A DNA stretch of 64,000 nt from Rhipicephalus microplus (lineage: Eukaryota > Arthropoda > Arachnida > Ixodida > Ixodidae): contig NC_134710.1 in the NCBI RefSeq assembly GCF_043290135.1, forward strand, positions 204,312,192-204,376,191, in the 5' to 3' direction. The position numbers and the translations under genes are program-made. Numbering within the stretch: position 1 is the first letter of the stretch; each line of letters opens with the position of its first letter. Shown one piece after another: positions 34,044 to 44,592 of this stretch. A model generated the notes under the pieces. That model saw nothing but the letters and a program-made list of their open reading frames with translations. It did not search any database and was not told where the DNA came from.

Positions 34044-34329
34044 AAATTATGGGTATGAAAGGCATTCGCCTAGTATTCGCACTTCACGTTCGTTCGGGCT
34101 TCGCGTGGCTTCAAGCTGTTTTGTCACGAAAAATGATCGATAAATGTTCGTCAGTTACGCTTCACCACCTGAATCTTTGAGGCTTACAACTTCAAATCGG
34201 GTCACGAAGTGAAAAACGGCTTGCTCTTTTCTTCGAAGCGAACCGAAACACAGCAATAAAGGAAACCACAAGTGCGTTCGCTGCCCGAAAACACGAATAC
34301 TAGGCAAATTCATGCCATACCCATAATTT
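34044..34329. repeat. Short element with inverted ends
   Basis: The left end (34044-34080) and right end (34290-34329) are inverted copies sharing AAATTATGGGTATG and GCCTAGTATTCG with a small indel between. The 285-bp span without coding capacity fits a MITE-like element; no target-site duplication is clear. Confidence 0.5.
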
Positions 34330-35977
34330 TTACGGTGCATAAATGATCGCAGCGCCAGTGTGCTCTGTAGTTATTTTAGGAGACCCTATAGAGACAGCAG
34401 CCTACGATCACTCCTTTTGTTTGTCGTCTGCTATTTCCGACACTCAAAACATAAACTCAGATACAAGAACTTAACTCGACAGCCATCTTCAAGTAGTGTA
34501 CTCAGAAGTGTTAGCGTGTGCGAATGTTCATTAAACGAATGGGCCTGTGGAAACTCCCATGTGATTTCGGAGAAAGTTGAGTTTCGGGAAACTGTTACGT
34601 TTTGCTTTTTTTTTAATCATCTCGACGACAGTTGTATCGGAACGGGGAGATTTCAATGTGCCTGAGCTTCCAGTACAGTTCGAATCGAATACTTAAGTTT
34701 GCCCTTGTTCGGACCTTTTTTTTTTTCATTTCCTGTATGAAGAACACGCGCGAGACCCCAAGCCCATCAGCGAGAAGTTTCGCTGCAGCTGCAAAGAGGC
34801 AGCTCTCACGTTCCGTGGCTTTACCGCGTTCAACACTTTCCACGCGTTCTCTTCCTCTGTTTTGTTTCACCATTGATCGATGCAACCGCGCAAAGTTTAT
34901 CTAGCCACCGGATTACTGCAGCTTTCCTGCTTTCATTAATGAGGTTACTTCTTTCTTTCGTAGTTAGGAGTTTTCTTCGAAAGTCACTCTGCAAATTGCT
35001 ACAGAACCAATGTAACAAGAGCTTGCGAATAGCGGGACTGCGAAGCCTCCCATTGTGATTTTGTAGAGTACAGTATGTGAATTGGTGGTAAATGTCAACT
35101 TATATAGCTGGTTCATTACTCTTGTCTCCACGACTACAGCATCTGAAAAAGGTTTAACAAACTCCCTCCGCGACGTGGCGATCACAAAAATTGCCCAATA
35201 AAGGCTATAGTTCAACATTATTATACCTGTGTGTAACGGGTACAACACTTATAAGTATTTATTTTTAGGTTGCGAGCCTTTCGTTTTTACCCACGAAATA
35301 GTTCATGTAAGTATAGGGATGGTCTGATGAGATTCTTTATACATTCATTGAAAAACATGGTGCCGCAGGGCCTAGCACACTTCGTAAATAATAAGTATCG
35401 CAAATCTTTCAAGTGATATAAACATATGGACATGACACAGACGAATTTTCACCATCGTTATTAGCAATGCCATGGCTGTGAAAATTTGAATATAGAGAGT
35501 TTTTATGATCAAGTTCTCCAATTATTAAATAACAAACAGTCCTTGTTTTTGACCGTGGCGCAGCGTTTTTCTAAGTCATGTAGAACATGACATAATATTT
35601 TGTGTAATCGGCCAGCCTAGATCAATTATAACGAGTGCGTAATGAACTTTAAATAGGTATACTGCACCGAAAGGTGTTCGATAGAAAAGTACTGTCAACT
35701 GTGCTACCAATCTTTTGGTTACCATTCTGTTGCTCCTACTGCTTGTTGGTTGTCTGTCCTACTGATTACGTCTGTCTTGGGCTCAACAGATAAAATTATT
35801 AGAATAAAAAGACCACTCCCTGATCAATATCCTCCGTCGATTGTCCGAAGCGTGATGGGTAGCTAATGTTCTTTTTTATTGCGTGTACATTCTGCAATTA
35901 TTCGACAAAGAATAGCTTACTCGGCTACAATGCTACATGAGATATCCTTTAACTTGGAGGAGAGGATTTAATGATGA
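34330..35977. other. Unassigned DNA
   Basis: Several frames of 80-100 codons overlap on both strands between 34360 and 35250; none shows a domain. Nothing is supported. Confidence 0.4.
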
Positions 35978-36229
35978 TTGTCCAAGAGCCTTCGTGTATG
36001 TCTTTCAACACCACAAGCGTCCGTTAGGGCTTTGGTAAATGACAACTCTCCTCAATCGACTTTGCATGCCCTGAGACGCTCAGAAATTTGTCGACCATAT
36101 TTTAGGTTGGCAATTTTACGCCCGAATCATCCCCTATACCGAGCTTTAGAGGATAAGTATTGCACAATGCAATATATACAGCGTATGCACGAGTACTGTC
36201 CTCCATGCTCATCTAATCCCCTATGGTGA
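35978..36229 (+). CDS. Unassigned open frame, possibly LINE-derived
   Basis: An 83-codon frame rich in Arg and Leu (RRSEICRPYFRLAILRPNHP, then a Tyr/Cys-rich end) lies directly left of a SINE. The composition is more protein-like than its surroundings and could be a LINE or host exon fragment. I cannot name a family. Confidence 0.2.
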   Translation: MSKSLRVCLSTPQASVRALVNDNSPQSTLHALRRSEICRPYFRLAILRPNHPLYRALEDKYCTMQYIQRMHEYCPPCSSNPLW

Positions 36230-36262
36230 CTCTATTTCAAATAGAACTTTGATTCCGGGATT

Positions 36263-36458
36263 AACTTGAAGAGTCTGCGGCGACTGCATTTCCGATGGAG
36301 GCGGAAATGTTGTAGGCCCGTGTGCTCAGATTTGGGTGCACGTTAAAGAACCCCAGGTGGTCTAAATTTCCGGAGCCCTCCACTACGGCGTCTCTCATAA
36401 TCATATAGTGGTTTTGGGACGTTAAACCCCACATATCAATCAATCAAACTTGAAGAGT
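36263..36458 (+). mobile_element. 5'-truncated Ruka-like SINE with 12-bp target-site duplication
   Basis: The body (36275-36446) starts inside the SINE at TGCGGCGACTGCATTTCCG, so the tRNA-like head is absent. It ends ACGTTAAACCCCACATATC with a CAAT tail. It is flanked by AACTTGAAGAGT at 36263-36274 and 36447-36458. Truncation within an intact duplication means incomplete reverse transcription at insertion, not later deletion. Confidence 0.97.
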
Positions 36459-36531
36459 GATGTGTCTTTATTATCAAGAAAGCAATTAACGCTACCATAT
36501 CTTTATACCAACGATAAAGATTGTACTCACA

Positions 36532-36772
36532 CCTTGCCGCGGTGGTCTAGTGGCTAAGGTAGTCGGATGCTGACCTGCAGGTCGCGGGTTCGAATCCCGG
36601 CTGCGGCGGCTGCATTTTCGATGGAGGCGGAAATGTTGTAGGCCCTTGTGTTCAGATTTGGGTGCACGTTAATGAACCCCTGGTGGTCGAAATTTCAGAA
36701 GCTCTCTCATACGGCGTCTCTCATAATCATATGGTGGTTTTGGGACGTTAAACACCACATATCAATAAATCA
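36532..36772 (+). mobile_element. Ruka-like SINE, full length
   Basis: The head is CCTTGCCGCGGTGGTCTAG, box B GGGTTCGAATCCCGG, the body is intact and the tail is TTTTGGGACGTTAAACACC. It lies only 74 bp from the previous SINE in the same orientation. The head keeps a well-formed tRNA-like box A and box B pair, so an internal Pol III promoter is preserved in sequence. Confidence 0.97.
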
Positions 36773-37320
36773 AACTAGCAGTTCCTCCAAAAATGGTGCA
36801 TTTGGTGTGGCAAGCTATTTACTCCTTCAAAGGAGCAACCTCGACACCTCTTTTATACTTGGAGTATAGTTTCGGACCTGAAATATCATTTTCATCACGG
36901 CCGCGTATAAAGCAGACGGAGCGGTGGTTTTAGGCTCTCAAATAAAAGCAGAAAAACTTTCGCTGCGCTCAATTCAATACCCGGAATAGCTATAAATAAA
37001 AACAACAACGTTACCTTGTAAATGTCCTTTTTTTGTTGCCATTTACTTCGTAAACAAACCTTGTTAGGCCTTTTGCAAACACAAATCGGCCGTGTATCTC
37101 AAAAACGGAGTAATTTTACCGGCAATACACTGTTAGCGAAGCTTCATTACCCAATTCTCAATCAAATACGAGCATTATTTGTCAATGAATGAGGTAAATA
37201 AAGCAGAATTATCGCTAAAAAGATTAGAGGACGATGGATTTTACTTCAATAGGCACTGCCATCTTATTCTACGTACACCCTAAAGCGTCCTTCGAAGGGG
37301 AATTCGCTTAGTACCTTTAT
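36773..37320. other. Unassigned DNA
   Basis: Nothing was recognised. Confidence 0.4.
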
Positions 37321-37560
37321 GGTGTTCAAACGAGGAAAACTAAAATCCCCAGAAACTCTAAAAGAACACCGAAAGGTACCTCGCAGTGTTGGTGTCCAAA
37401 CGAGGAAAAAAAAACTCCCCAGAGACCCTACAAAAACACCGCTAACAAAGGTGTTAGTGAAAACGTCATCTTAAAGGGCGTTTCGTTTATTACCTTAGGG
37501 ATGCACGCTGGAACACGAGTGGAAAACTCCCTAAAAAGCTAAAACGTGTTTACGGTGTAG
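37321..37560 (+). repeat. 50-bp units with inverted GGTGT/ACACC ends
   Basis: Unit one (37321-37370) begins GGTGTTC and ends GAACACC. Unit two (37391-37440) begins GGTGTCC and ends AAACACC. Both are 50 bp, 70 bp apart, and share AAACGAGGAAAA and CCCCAGA. A more decayed relative lies at about 37506-37556. Confidence 0.8.
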
Positions 37561-38689
37561 GTACCAAGCCACTCTGAACTTCTATAGAATGACACAGCTG
37601 ATCGCATGGCACATGCAATGCAATAGAAATCACTGCTATATCTACCAATGAGTGATGTACGATGTCTAATAAATGAGCTGAGGTGTCGATTGTCTAAGGA
37701 AACATGATTCGAAAAGGGTGCGCAAAACTCTTAGTATGTAGCATTGATCCCGGCGTATAATTGAATATCTCATTAAAAGTTGGCTGAACTGTAGAAACAT
37801 TCATTCATAGGCTTCCATTTCGCATGGACTAAAAGAAGGCCTTTCTGTATATAGAATACGAAAAGCTTACAGTACTACCAGCTCATGCGAAAAAGCTAGA
37901 GACGTTGAGCCCATTGGTCTACACTTTCAAAATTACGGTGGACTTTGAAAGAAACTTTCACAGAAGAAACCACCAAGCCTGCGCGGAACACGTGGCACAG
38001 TCACAGCGAAAGCTGGAAAAGAGGTCTTTCCGAGCCTTTGTAAACTCTTTTTGGGTAATTGTTACAAGTAAACTCGCTGGGTGCCCACTACATCATAAGT
38101 CATAATTTTGTGTAGTAGGTGTCAACTTTCGTCATTCTTCAATGAAGCGTCGTACCTGCTATATACATACTAAAAATTTTCTGCAACTTTTTTATGCTGT
38201 GGCTCACAAAGATGAAGAAGTATGCCTCAAGGTTTTGTAATGGATTGGCGCATTCGGTGACGCATGGCACTTGTTACGAAAGTAGCATTGTCTGACACCT
38301 GGTTGTTCATTTGCTGTTCTAATACGCTTTATTAGTCACGTAAACACGATTCGTAGACGGACATCAAGCCAGCCTAAGGCCAGTTTGTAACACATTTTCG
38401 AGCACTGGCGTATTCCTGTGGTAGAATAGTGGGCTTGCACACAAGAGAACCATGCTAAAATCTCTTTCTGCATTTAATGTTTTTTGTTTACTTAGGTTTT
38501 TTGTTATTTCACATGATAATGGTTAGGAAGACCAGTGGCGGCGGCGTCGGGCCATTACGGCGCGCATGACCTTTCTGATATCATGAGAATTTTCTTTTTA
38601 AAACCAAACTCCTCGGATAAGCGGCTCCCATCAAACCAGGAACATTGAGCTCATGGCCAAAAAAATACCTAAAAAGCACTGCTGCGCGT
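37561..38689. other. Unassigned DNA
   Basis: Nothing was recognised; a 66-codon frame at 37905-38105 has no domain. Confidence 0.4.
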
Positions 38690-38884
38690 TCAGTAGTTTA
38701 ATTTCATGTTTTAAGTGCTGCTGACCTATTGAATTGTTAGTTTTTGTTACACCTCATGATGCTGTTATTAGTAACCTGCATTGCAAAGTTGTTCCTTACA
38801 AGTTTACTTCCACATTCACTGTAACCCTCGTACTCAATGCCTTCGGACCTGTAAGGCATTTTTCAATAAATAAATAAATAAATA
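38690..38884 (+). mobile_element. LINE 3' end with hairpin and AAATA tail
   Basis: The segment ends AATGCCTTCGGACCTG, TAAGGCATT and then (AAATA)n. AATGCCTT at 38836-38843 pairs perfectly with AAGGCATT at 38853-38860. A small 3' hairpin before a short simple repeat is typical of jockey/CR1/L2-type LINE tails. The 5' boundary is arbitrary. Confidence 0.65.
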
Positions 38885-39189
38885 AGAAAAAACACAAAAT
38901 ACTAACGTTATTCTTAAGCGCTATGCCTCGCTACGATATTCTTGGGATTTCATTTTGGCAGAGAATCATTTGTGAAAACCCATTTGTTGCAGTTGCAGTG
39001 CAGCATTTAAGAGACTGCTCTCGGGGGACGTTATCAATTTGGACAACATTTTAGTGAACTTCAACTTTTTGTATGAATATTTGAATTTCATTATTACTTG
39101 TGTCTCTTTTTTTTTCAAATTCTGTGCCTCTTGGACAGTTTTTTTTTTGTATTCGGGAACATGGTTTCGGTGCATGAGTTTTGTACTAA
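38885..39189. other. Unassigned DNA
   Basis: Nothing was recognised. Confidence 0.4.
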
Positions 39190-40790
39190 GTGCCTCGATA
39201 TAGCCTTGTCTGATTATATTATGCGATGACGACTGTTGTGCAAGAGCAGATCAGTCAGGCCCATTCTAGGTCCCTTTGTTTTTATCTATGTCAACTAGAA
39301 TGTCTGCTACAACTATTTGCTCTCAGACCAATCCTACCACCCTTCAATATCTTATTGTTAAACCTATCATTTTTTGCTCCACTGCGCACTACATGGTTCT
39401 AAACTTTTCTCCATTTGCCTTGTTATTCTTCATGCATTAACTCACGTTGAAACTTTCAGAATGCAGTGGTTGTATATACTGTTCTCTTTGATGGCAGCGG
39501 CAAATTGCCTGTCAGGTTTTGGGAGTGGCTGCCAATCGCGCTCCTTTCCATACTTCTTCTTTGGTGAATATTCTATACTGGTTAGGCACTCCTCTTCGTA
39601 CATTTCTTGTGCGCCGTGGTGGAACAGTGGTTATGGTGCTCGGCTGCTGACCCGACGGTCGGTGGTTCCATCTTGGTCCCGCAGGTTTCATTTCGATGGA
39701 CCCGAAATGCTAGAAGCCCGTGTACTTTGCGATGTTAGGGCAGATCAAGAAACCCGAGGTGGTCAATATTTCCGGATCCCTCCACTATAACATCTCTCAT
39801 AATCATATCGTGGTTATGGGATAAAAAATTTCAGTATTTATTTTTAATGCATACCCTAAGCATACATATTCTTTTATATACTCCAATGTATTATTTTCAA
39901 TTGTGAACATTTTTGTCTATTTCGCCAGGCTGTTCAGCATTATCTTTGTCTTTATCAAATTCACTTTAGGATTTAATACTTCCTCGTGTGTTTCTCTCAA
40001 TCATCTTTTTTTTGTCAGATCATTGCCATCGTTACTGCGGAATGCTGTGTTATCTGCAAATTGTAATCCACTGAGTTATTCCCCGTTAACTTCGATTCTT
40101 GCGATGTGTCCATCTTGCGTTTCGAATACTTCCTCTGGCAATGCACTGAACAACATTATAGATATTGTATGTCCTTGTCAAACCAATTTTTGTTTTGTAA
40201 TTTTATCACGTGTGTATGTGCAAGAAGGGGGACTGACAAGGTAGCTTTGGAGTATTTGTAGATGACGACTAATGTATTTACATAGGTTTCGGGTACTTTT
40301 TCCCGACTTAGTGCTTTTAAGGCTGCTGGTACATCTACTAAGTAGCACAAGAAGGCTAAGTAAATTGGTTGTATTCAGCTTTATTCTCAAGTACCAGATT
40401 GATTCCACTACTGTGATCTTTCAGATAACGCATCTATCGTGAAGCTAGCTTGTTCCCTAGATTGCTTGAAATCAAGTGTTTCTGTTATCGCGGTTAAAGT
40501 TTGTTTCCTAAGTATTTTGAATATCCAAAAAGGTAAGTTCATGGGCACATATTTTTTTTATTTTACGTTTCTGTCCTTGTGTTTAAGTGTAATATTGGCA
40601 CTTTGCAATTTCACTGAGGCTATATACTGGTGCTTTAGGACATTAGGCGTAAAGGGTATAAGGTTTCTTTGTAATAAATTTTCCTCCGTATTTATTCAGA
40701 TCGGCTGTTATTCCGTCATCACCAGCCTCTTTTTGATGTACGTTCTGAAAATTGCGTGAATAATTGTCTTTTTCTAAATTCTGTGTGGTG
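39190..40790 (-). mobile_element. RTE-like LINE remnant
   Basis: On the minus strand, pieces of an RTE-type RT appear in several frames: TLTAITETLDFKQSREQASF (about 40430-40500), VPAALKALSREKVPETYVNT (about 40260-40340), IYKYSKATLSV, the RT active-site region LQFADN at 40049-40066 (second D replaced by N), SNDGNDL, then DKTKIML-like sequence. Left of the nested SINE, GCAGACATTCTAGTTGACAT (about 39290-39310) matches the conserved RTE 3' region. The copy is old and shifted in frame many times. Confidence 0.75.
39611..39832 (+). mobile_element. Ruka-like SINE nested in the RTE LINE
   Basis: The head is GCGCCGTGGTGGAACAGTGG and the body ends CACTATAACATCTCTCATAA. Its middle reads TACTTTGCGATGTTAGGGCA, a variant shared with 62300-62440, which suggests a subfamily. 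It splits the minus-strand LINE, so it inserted later. Confidence 0.9.
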
Positions 40791-41574
40791 TGCCAAGCAC
40801 CTGCTATTCACCTACAGTAGTTACTGCTCGCACATGTGCAGTGTACTGTTGGAATGATATAACTACGATGCATGCATTAAAGCCTGGATAATTCTTGTTT
40901 TGCACCCTGCTGTTGCCTCAATGATTTGCAAGCTCGATACAGGACAGATTTCTGCATTGAAAATCTTGGACTCTGTGCGTAGGGGTTGTTATAAGTACTT
41001 ATGTATAGTATCGTGTTTGTTGTCTAATAATCAATGTCTACTGTTGCGCAAGAGAAGAGGAGTAGCCCACGCTATGCATTGGCACCAACTTATCTATATA
41101 TACATTTATTAAAAATGTAGAGATAAGCGTATTACATTGTATGTGTGTGCAAAGTGAGAAAGAGTTTTGCAACGGATGATTATCACCTTCTTTATTCACC
41201 TGAGGGAATTTCGTAGTTTGCGGAATACTTAGAACATGACTACGTTTTCCTATGGCCTAAAAGTCACTCAATTATAGTTTAGCAGGGTAAATGAAGGTAT
41301 AACCTGAGAATAAAATCAGAGCACGAAAAGACGACACACAAGAGATAAGTATAGACGGGATGGGCACTCTCCCGTCAACTTTTTCCCCGTGTCCCGTCTT
41401 TCGGGGCTTTACATTTATATTCAAATGATCCACCAACTTCCCCACAGCACATTACATAACAACCTGAGACTTCAAGCAATCAGCGTAGTCATCGGTAGAC
41501 CAAACGATATAGATAAGCGATGCATTAAAGGCAGCGAGGGGGGGAGTGACTTGGCTACAAGGGCAACATGAAAC
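40791..41574. other. Unassigned DNA
   Basis: Nothing was recognised. Confidence 0.4.
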
Positions 41575-42720
41575 GCAAGCCGCAATTTCGATGTGCTGCC
41601 TGACTTGACAGTGGAGCTTCGCGCTGCTTATACGGTAGAATTTTATCCAAATAGTTCGCGAATCGTTTGTCATGCTTAGTGAAAATATGTCACTGCTAAC
41701 AACTGTTCTTCTGATACCTCTGCCGTAACATCAGGGGTGCCGTAGGGCTCTGTGTTAGGTCCATTGTTATTTTTGATTTATATAAACGACCTTCCTAACT
41801 GTGTTAAGTTTTCAACCATTAAATTATTTGCTGATGATTGTGGGCTGTATTGCAAAATCACTAACCCAACTGATTCTATCAGACTTAAGAATGACCTAGA
41901 TAACGTGTCTTTTTGGTGTCGTGACTGGCGGATGAAACTTAATTCAACAAAGTGTAAAAGCATGCGTGTATCTCAAAAAACTTCAGCTTTTAACACTTGC
42001 ATGTATCTTCTTAATGATGCTTTCTTATCATCAGTGCACTCGTATAAATATCTTGGGCTTAACATTACTAACAATCTATCCTGGCAGAAACACGTCGAAT
42101 ACGTCACTAATAATGCTAACTGCATGCTCGGATATTTGCGACGAAACTTTTCTTCCGTACCCATGTCAGTGAAACTAAACCTTTACAAAACGTTAGTACG
42201 CTCTAAACTGGAATACGCATGCGCCATCTGGGATCCCGGTCAAGTAATCCTAACTCTCACTCTAGAAGCCATTCAAAACCGTGCAGCCCGTTTCATTTTG
42301 TGCAATTATTCCCGTCATGCCAGCGTCACAGCCACAAAAAAACTCTGAATCTAACCGACTTATCGTTCCGTCGAAAATGCTCTCGCCTTTCTCTTTTTCA
42401 TAAAATTTATCATTACAATCCATCTTTAAAAGAGAGCCTTCTCTCTTCCCCCTCTTCCATTTCACCTCGTTTCGATCATTGCTTTCAAGTAGGTGTGCTA
42501 TTTTGCCGAACAAACCAATCCAGTGATTCCTTCATTACCAGAACAAGCAAAGACTGGAACTGCCTTTCCGCTGCCACCGCATCCCTCATCAACCCTGCAA
42601 ACTTCAAACTCTCCATTTTGCAGCAATTGTAACATTTCGCTTACTTTTTGTCGTATAACCACCACTCCTTTCTGTAAAGCCTTCGGGCATGGAAAGTATT
42701 CAAATAAATAAATAAAAATA
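41575..42720 (+). mobile_element. Jockey/CR1-like LINE, 5'-truncated, inactive
   Basis: RT reading starts weakly near 41595 (FDVLPDLTVELRAAY, an AFDxVPHxxLLxKL-like motif A). It is clear from TSGVP with a stop at 41743-41745 where glutamine is usual, then GSVLGPLLFLIYINDLP and FADD at 41827-41838. YLGLNITNNLSW, CAIWDP and IQNRAARFI follow. At a run of seven A (42336-42342) the frame shifts by one, and the C-terminal region continues with LTDLSFRRKCSRLSLFHKIY to TRTSKDWNCLSAA, ending at 42632. The 3' end is CCTTCGGGCATGG and then (AAATA)n. Confidence 0.93.
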
Positions 42721-43680
42721 CACATCTTGCGGAAAGCAGGCAGTGCTATAGAACAACTCATCCGAGTCTTGCATTCGTACCCGTCAAGGAGCTATAGTGT
42801 TTACAACAGGGCGCAAAGTTGCCATCTTGTCCGGCGTACTCTTCTCGCGAAAACTGTTGTGCTTGCTTTGTTTAGAATTTTCGGTGCCTTCTGTTTCACG
42901 TCAACCAGCATATAGCATGCTATTGTCTAACAGCCGACATTAACTAAGAGCGACGTTTGTATCACATGAGCTTCTGGCCGCGGGGTGCCGGCACGTACCG
43001 GTGCCACTCTCCTTAGCTTGCGAACCTTACGAAGTCGCCACGCTTGCGCACACAGGTATCGCAACAAAAAAGAACGACGGCGGTGCGTTGATAGATCAAG
43101 GCCATAAAGCCCTCACGTGACTTCTTTTTCCTCTTCATTCCTATGTGTGTAGCCTGCAGCGTGCTCGTGGGGACGACAAGAGGGAGGACGCGCGTAAAGC
43201 ATTGGATAAATCGCTGTAACTCCGCTTCTTTTTCACTCATTCCAGAAGTTTCTGTGGCAATCGTTTCGCCAAGCAGTGTAAACTCCGGTACGAAGATCAT
43301 TCAGTGACTACTTGAAAAAATGGTTCACAATCTACCTAATTTAGTGCTTTTTTAAGATGAAGAAGGCTGACCAAATCTCAATCTTGATTTCACGAATAAT
43401 TGTAAATTATTTTGCCCATAAGGAGTGCTAGCCATAAAAACCGCTTCCTCGCTATTAATATGCTCAATATGCGATCGACTGGTGCTTATCATTTTATAGC
43501 AACGGCCACAAAAACTACTTTGTATGCAGCTAGCATAATTGTTTGACAACTATTGAAGTTATGCATGTTACACCATGGCAGTAAATTTATTAAAACTATT
43601 TACTTACCTTACAAGTACGAACACTAGGTAAAAAACACCTCAACTGCAATACGAGCCCGTTCCTGATACATTCGTGACTT
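42721..43680. other. Unassigned DNA
   Basis: Nothing was recognised; the 42950-43300 part is somewhat GC-rich, with a 95-codon unassigned minus frame. Confidence 0.4.
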
Positions 43681-43827
43681 TTCAATGGAGGCGAAAATGC
43701 TGTAGGCCAGTGTGCTCGGATTTAGGTGCACGTTAAAGAACTCCGGGTGGTCCGAATTCCTGGAGCCCTCAATACGGCGTCTCTCATATTCATATGGTAA
43801 TTTTGGGACGTTCAACCTCACATATCG
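43681..43827 (+). mobile_element. 5'-truncated Ruka-like SINE
   Basis: It starts in the body at TTCAATGGAGGCGAAAATGC and ends TTTTGGGACGTTCAACCTCA. No tRNA head is present. Flanking duplication is not evident. Confidence 0.9.
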
Positions 43828-44413
43828 CTACATTGGTGACACCGCACATGTAACCTTATAAAAATCATATTTGTTGAAATAATCGTTTACGGTTTTTTGT
43901 GTTGAATTACTACCAAAGCAACTGATATTACATTTTCTACCAATAAGGTTCTAAAACATAAGCTGGTGCATTAGTTTACAATACGTTACTGAGTGTTGCA
44001 GAATAAGTATAGAGCATTCGTCCGAATTGGCTTCACAGCTTCTAACGCCGATTCGCGAGCCGGCCTACAAATAAAATCCGTGCGGTGATAGCCATTTTCT
44101 TAATATATTACGCTGAGAATGTCACCTCAACATTATCACATAATAGTGTAAAGTAGCTGTACAACCAAGGGTGGTAAAGAAACAAATCACTTCGAACCCA
44201 GCTCGTGCTACCAGAATAGAAAATTAGTTTCGTAGAAGTGTCCTGTCCATTTGATCGGCACGCTAAAATGACAATAAAACCGTGCGACTGCGTAATCACG
44301 TGACCTAGCTGTTGTCTTCGTGGTTTTCATGTTTGCGTTCTTAGTTCGCACGTTCATCGATACGACCAGATTAGAGTGGTTCGTCAGGGTTTGATATTTT
44401 GTCTAGCACTGAT
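43828..44413. other. Unassigned DNA
   Basis: Nothing was recognised. Confidence 0.4.
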
Positions 44414-44592
44414 TAACATTTCGAAGTTGATTGATTTGTGGGGTTTAACGTCCCAAAACCACTATATGATTATGAGAGACGCTGTAGTGGAGGACTCCGG
44501 AAATTTCGACCACCTGGGGTTCTTTAACGTGCACCCAAATCTGAGTACACGGGCCTACAACATTTCCGCCTCCATCGTAACATTTCGAAGTT
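44414..44592 (-). mobile_element. 5'-truncated Ruka-like SINE with 15-bp target-site duplication
   Basis: The body (44429-44577) runs on the minus strand from CGATGGAGGCGGAAATG to ACGTTAAACCCCAC and a CAAT tail. It is bounded by TAACATTTCGAAGTT at 44414-44428 and 44578-44592. The head is absent, and the truncation point is close to that of 36275-36446. Confidence 0.98.

Noticed and set aside
36541..36605. tRNA gene
   Set aside because: The tRNA-like fold is the head of a SINE continuing into body and tail; the same holds for all tRNA-like heads in the window.
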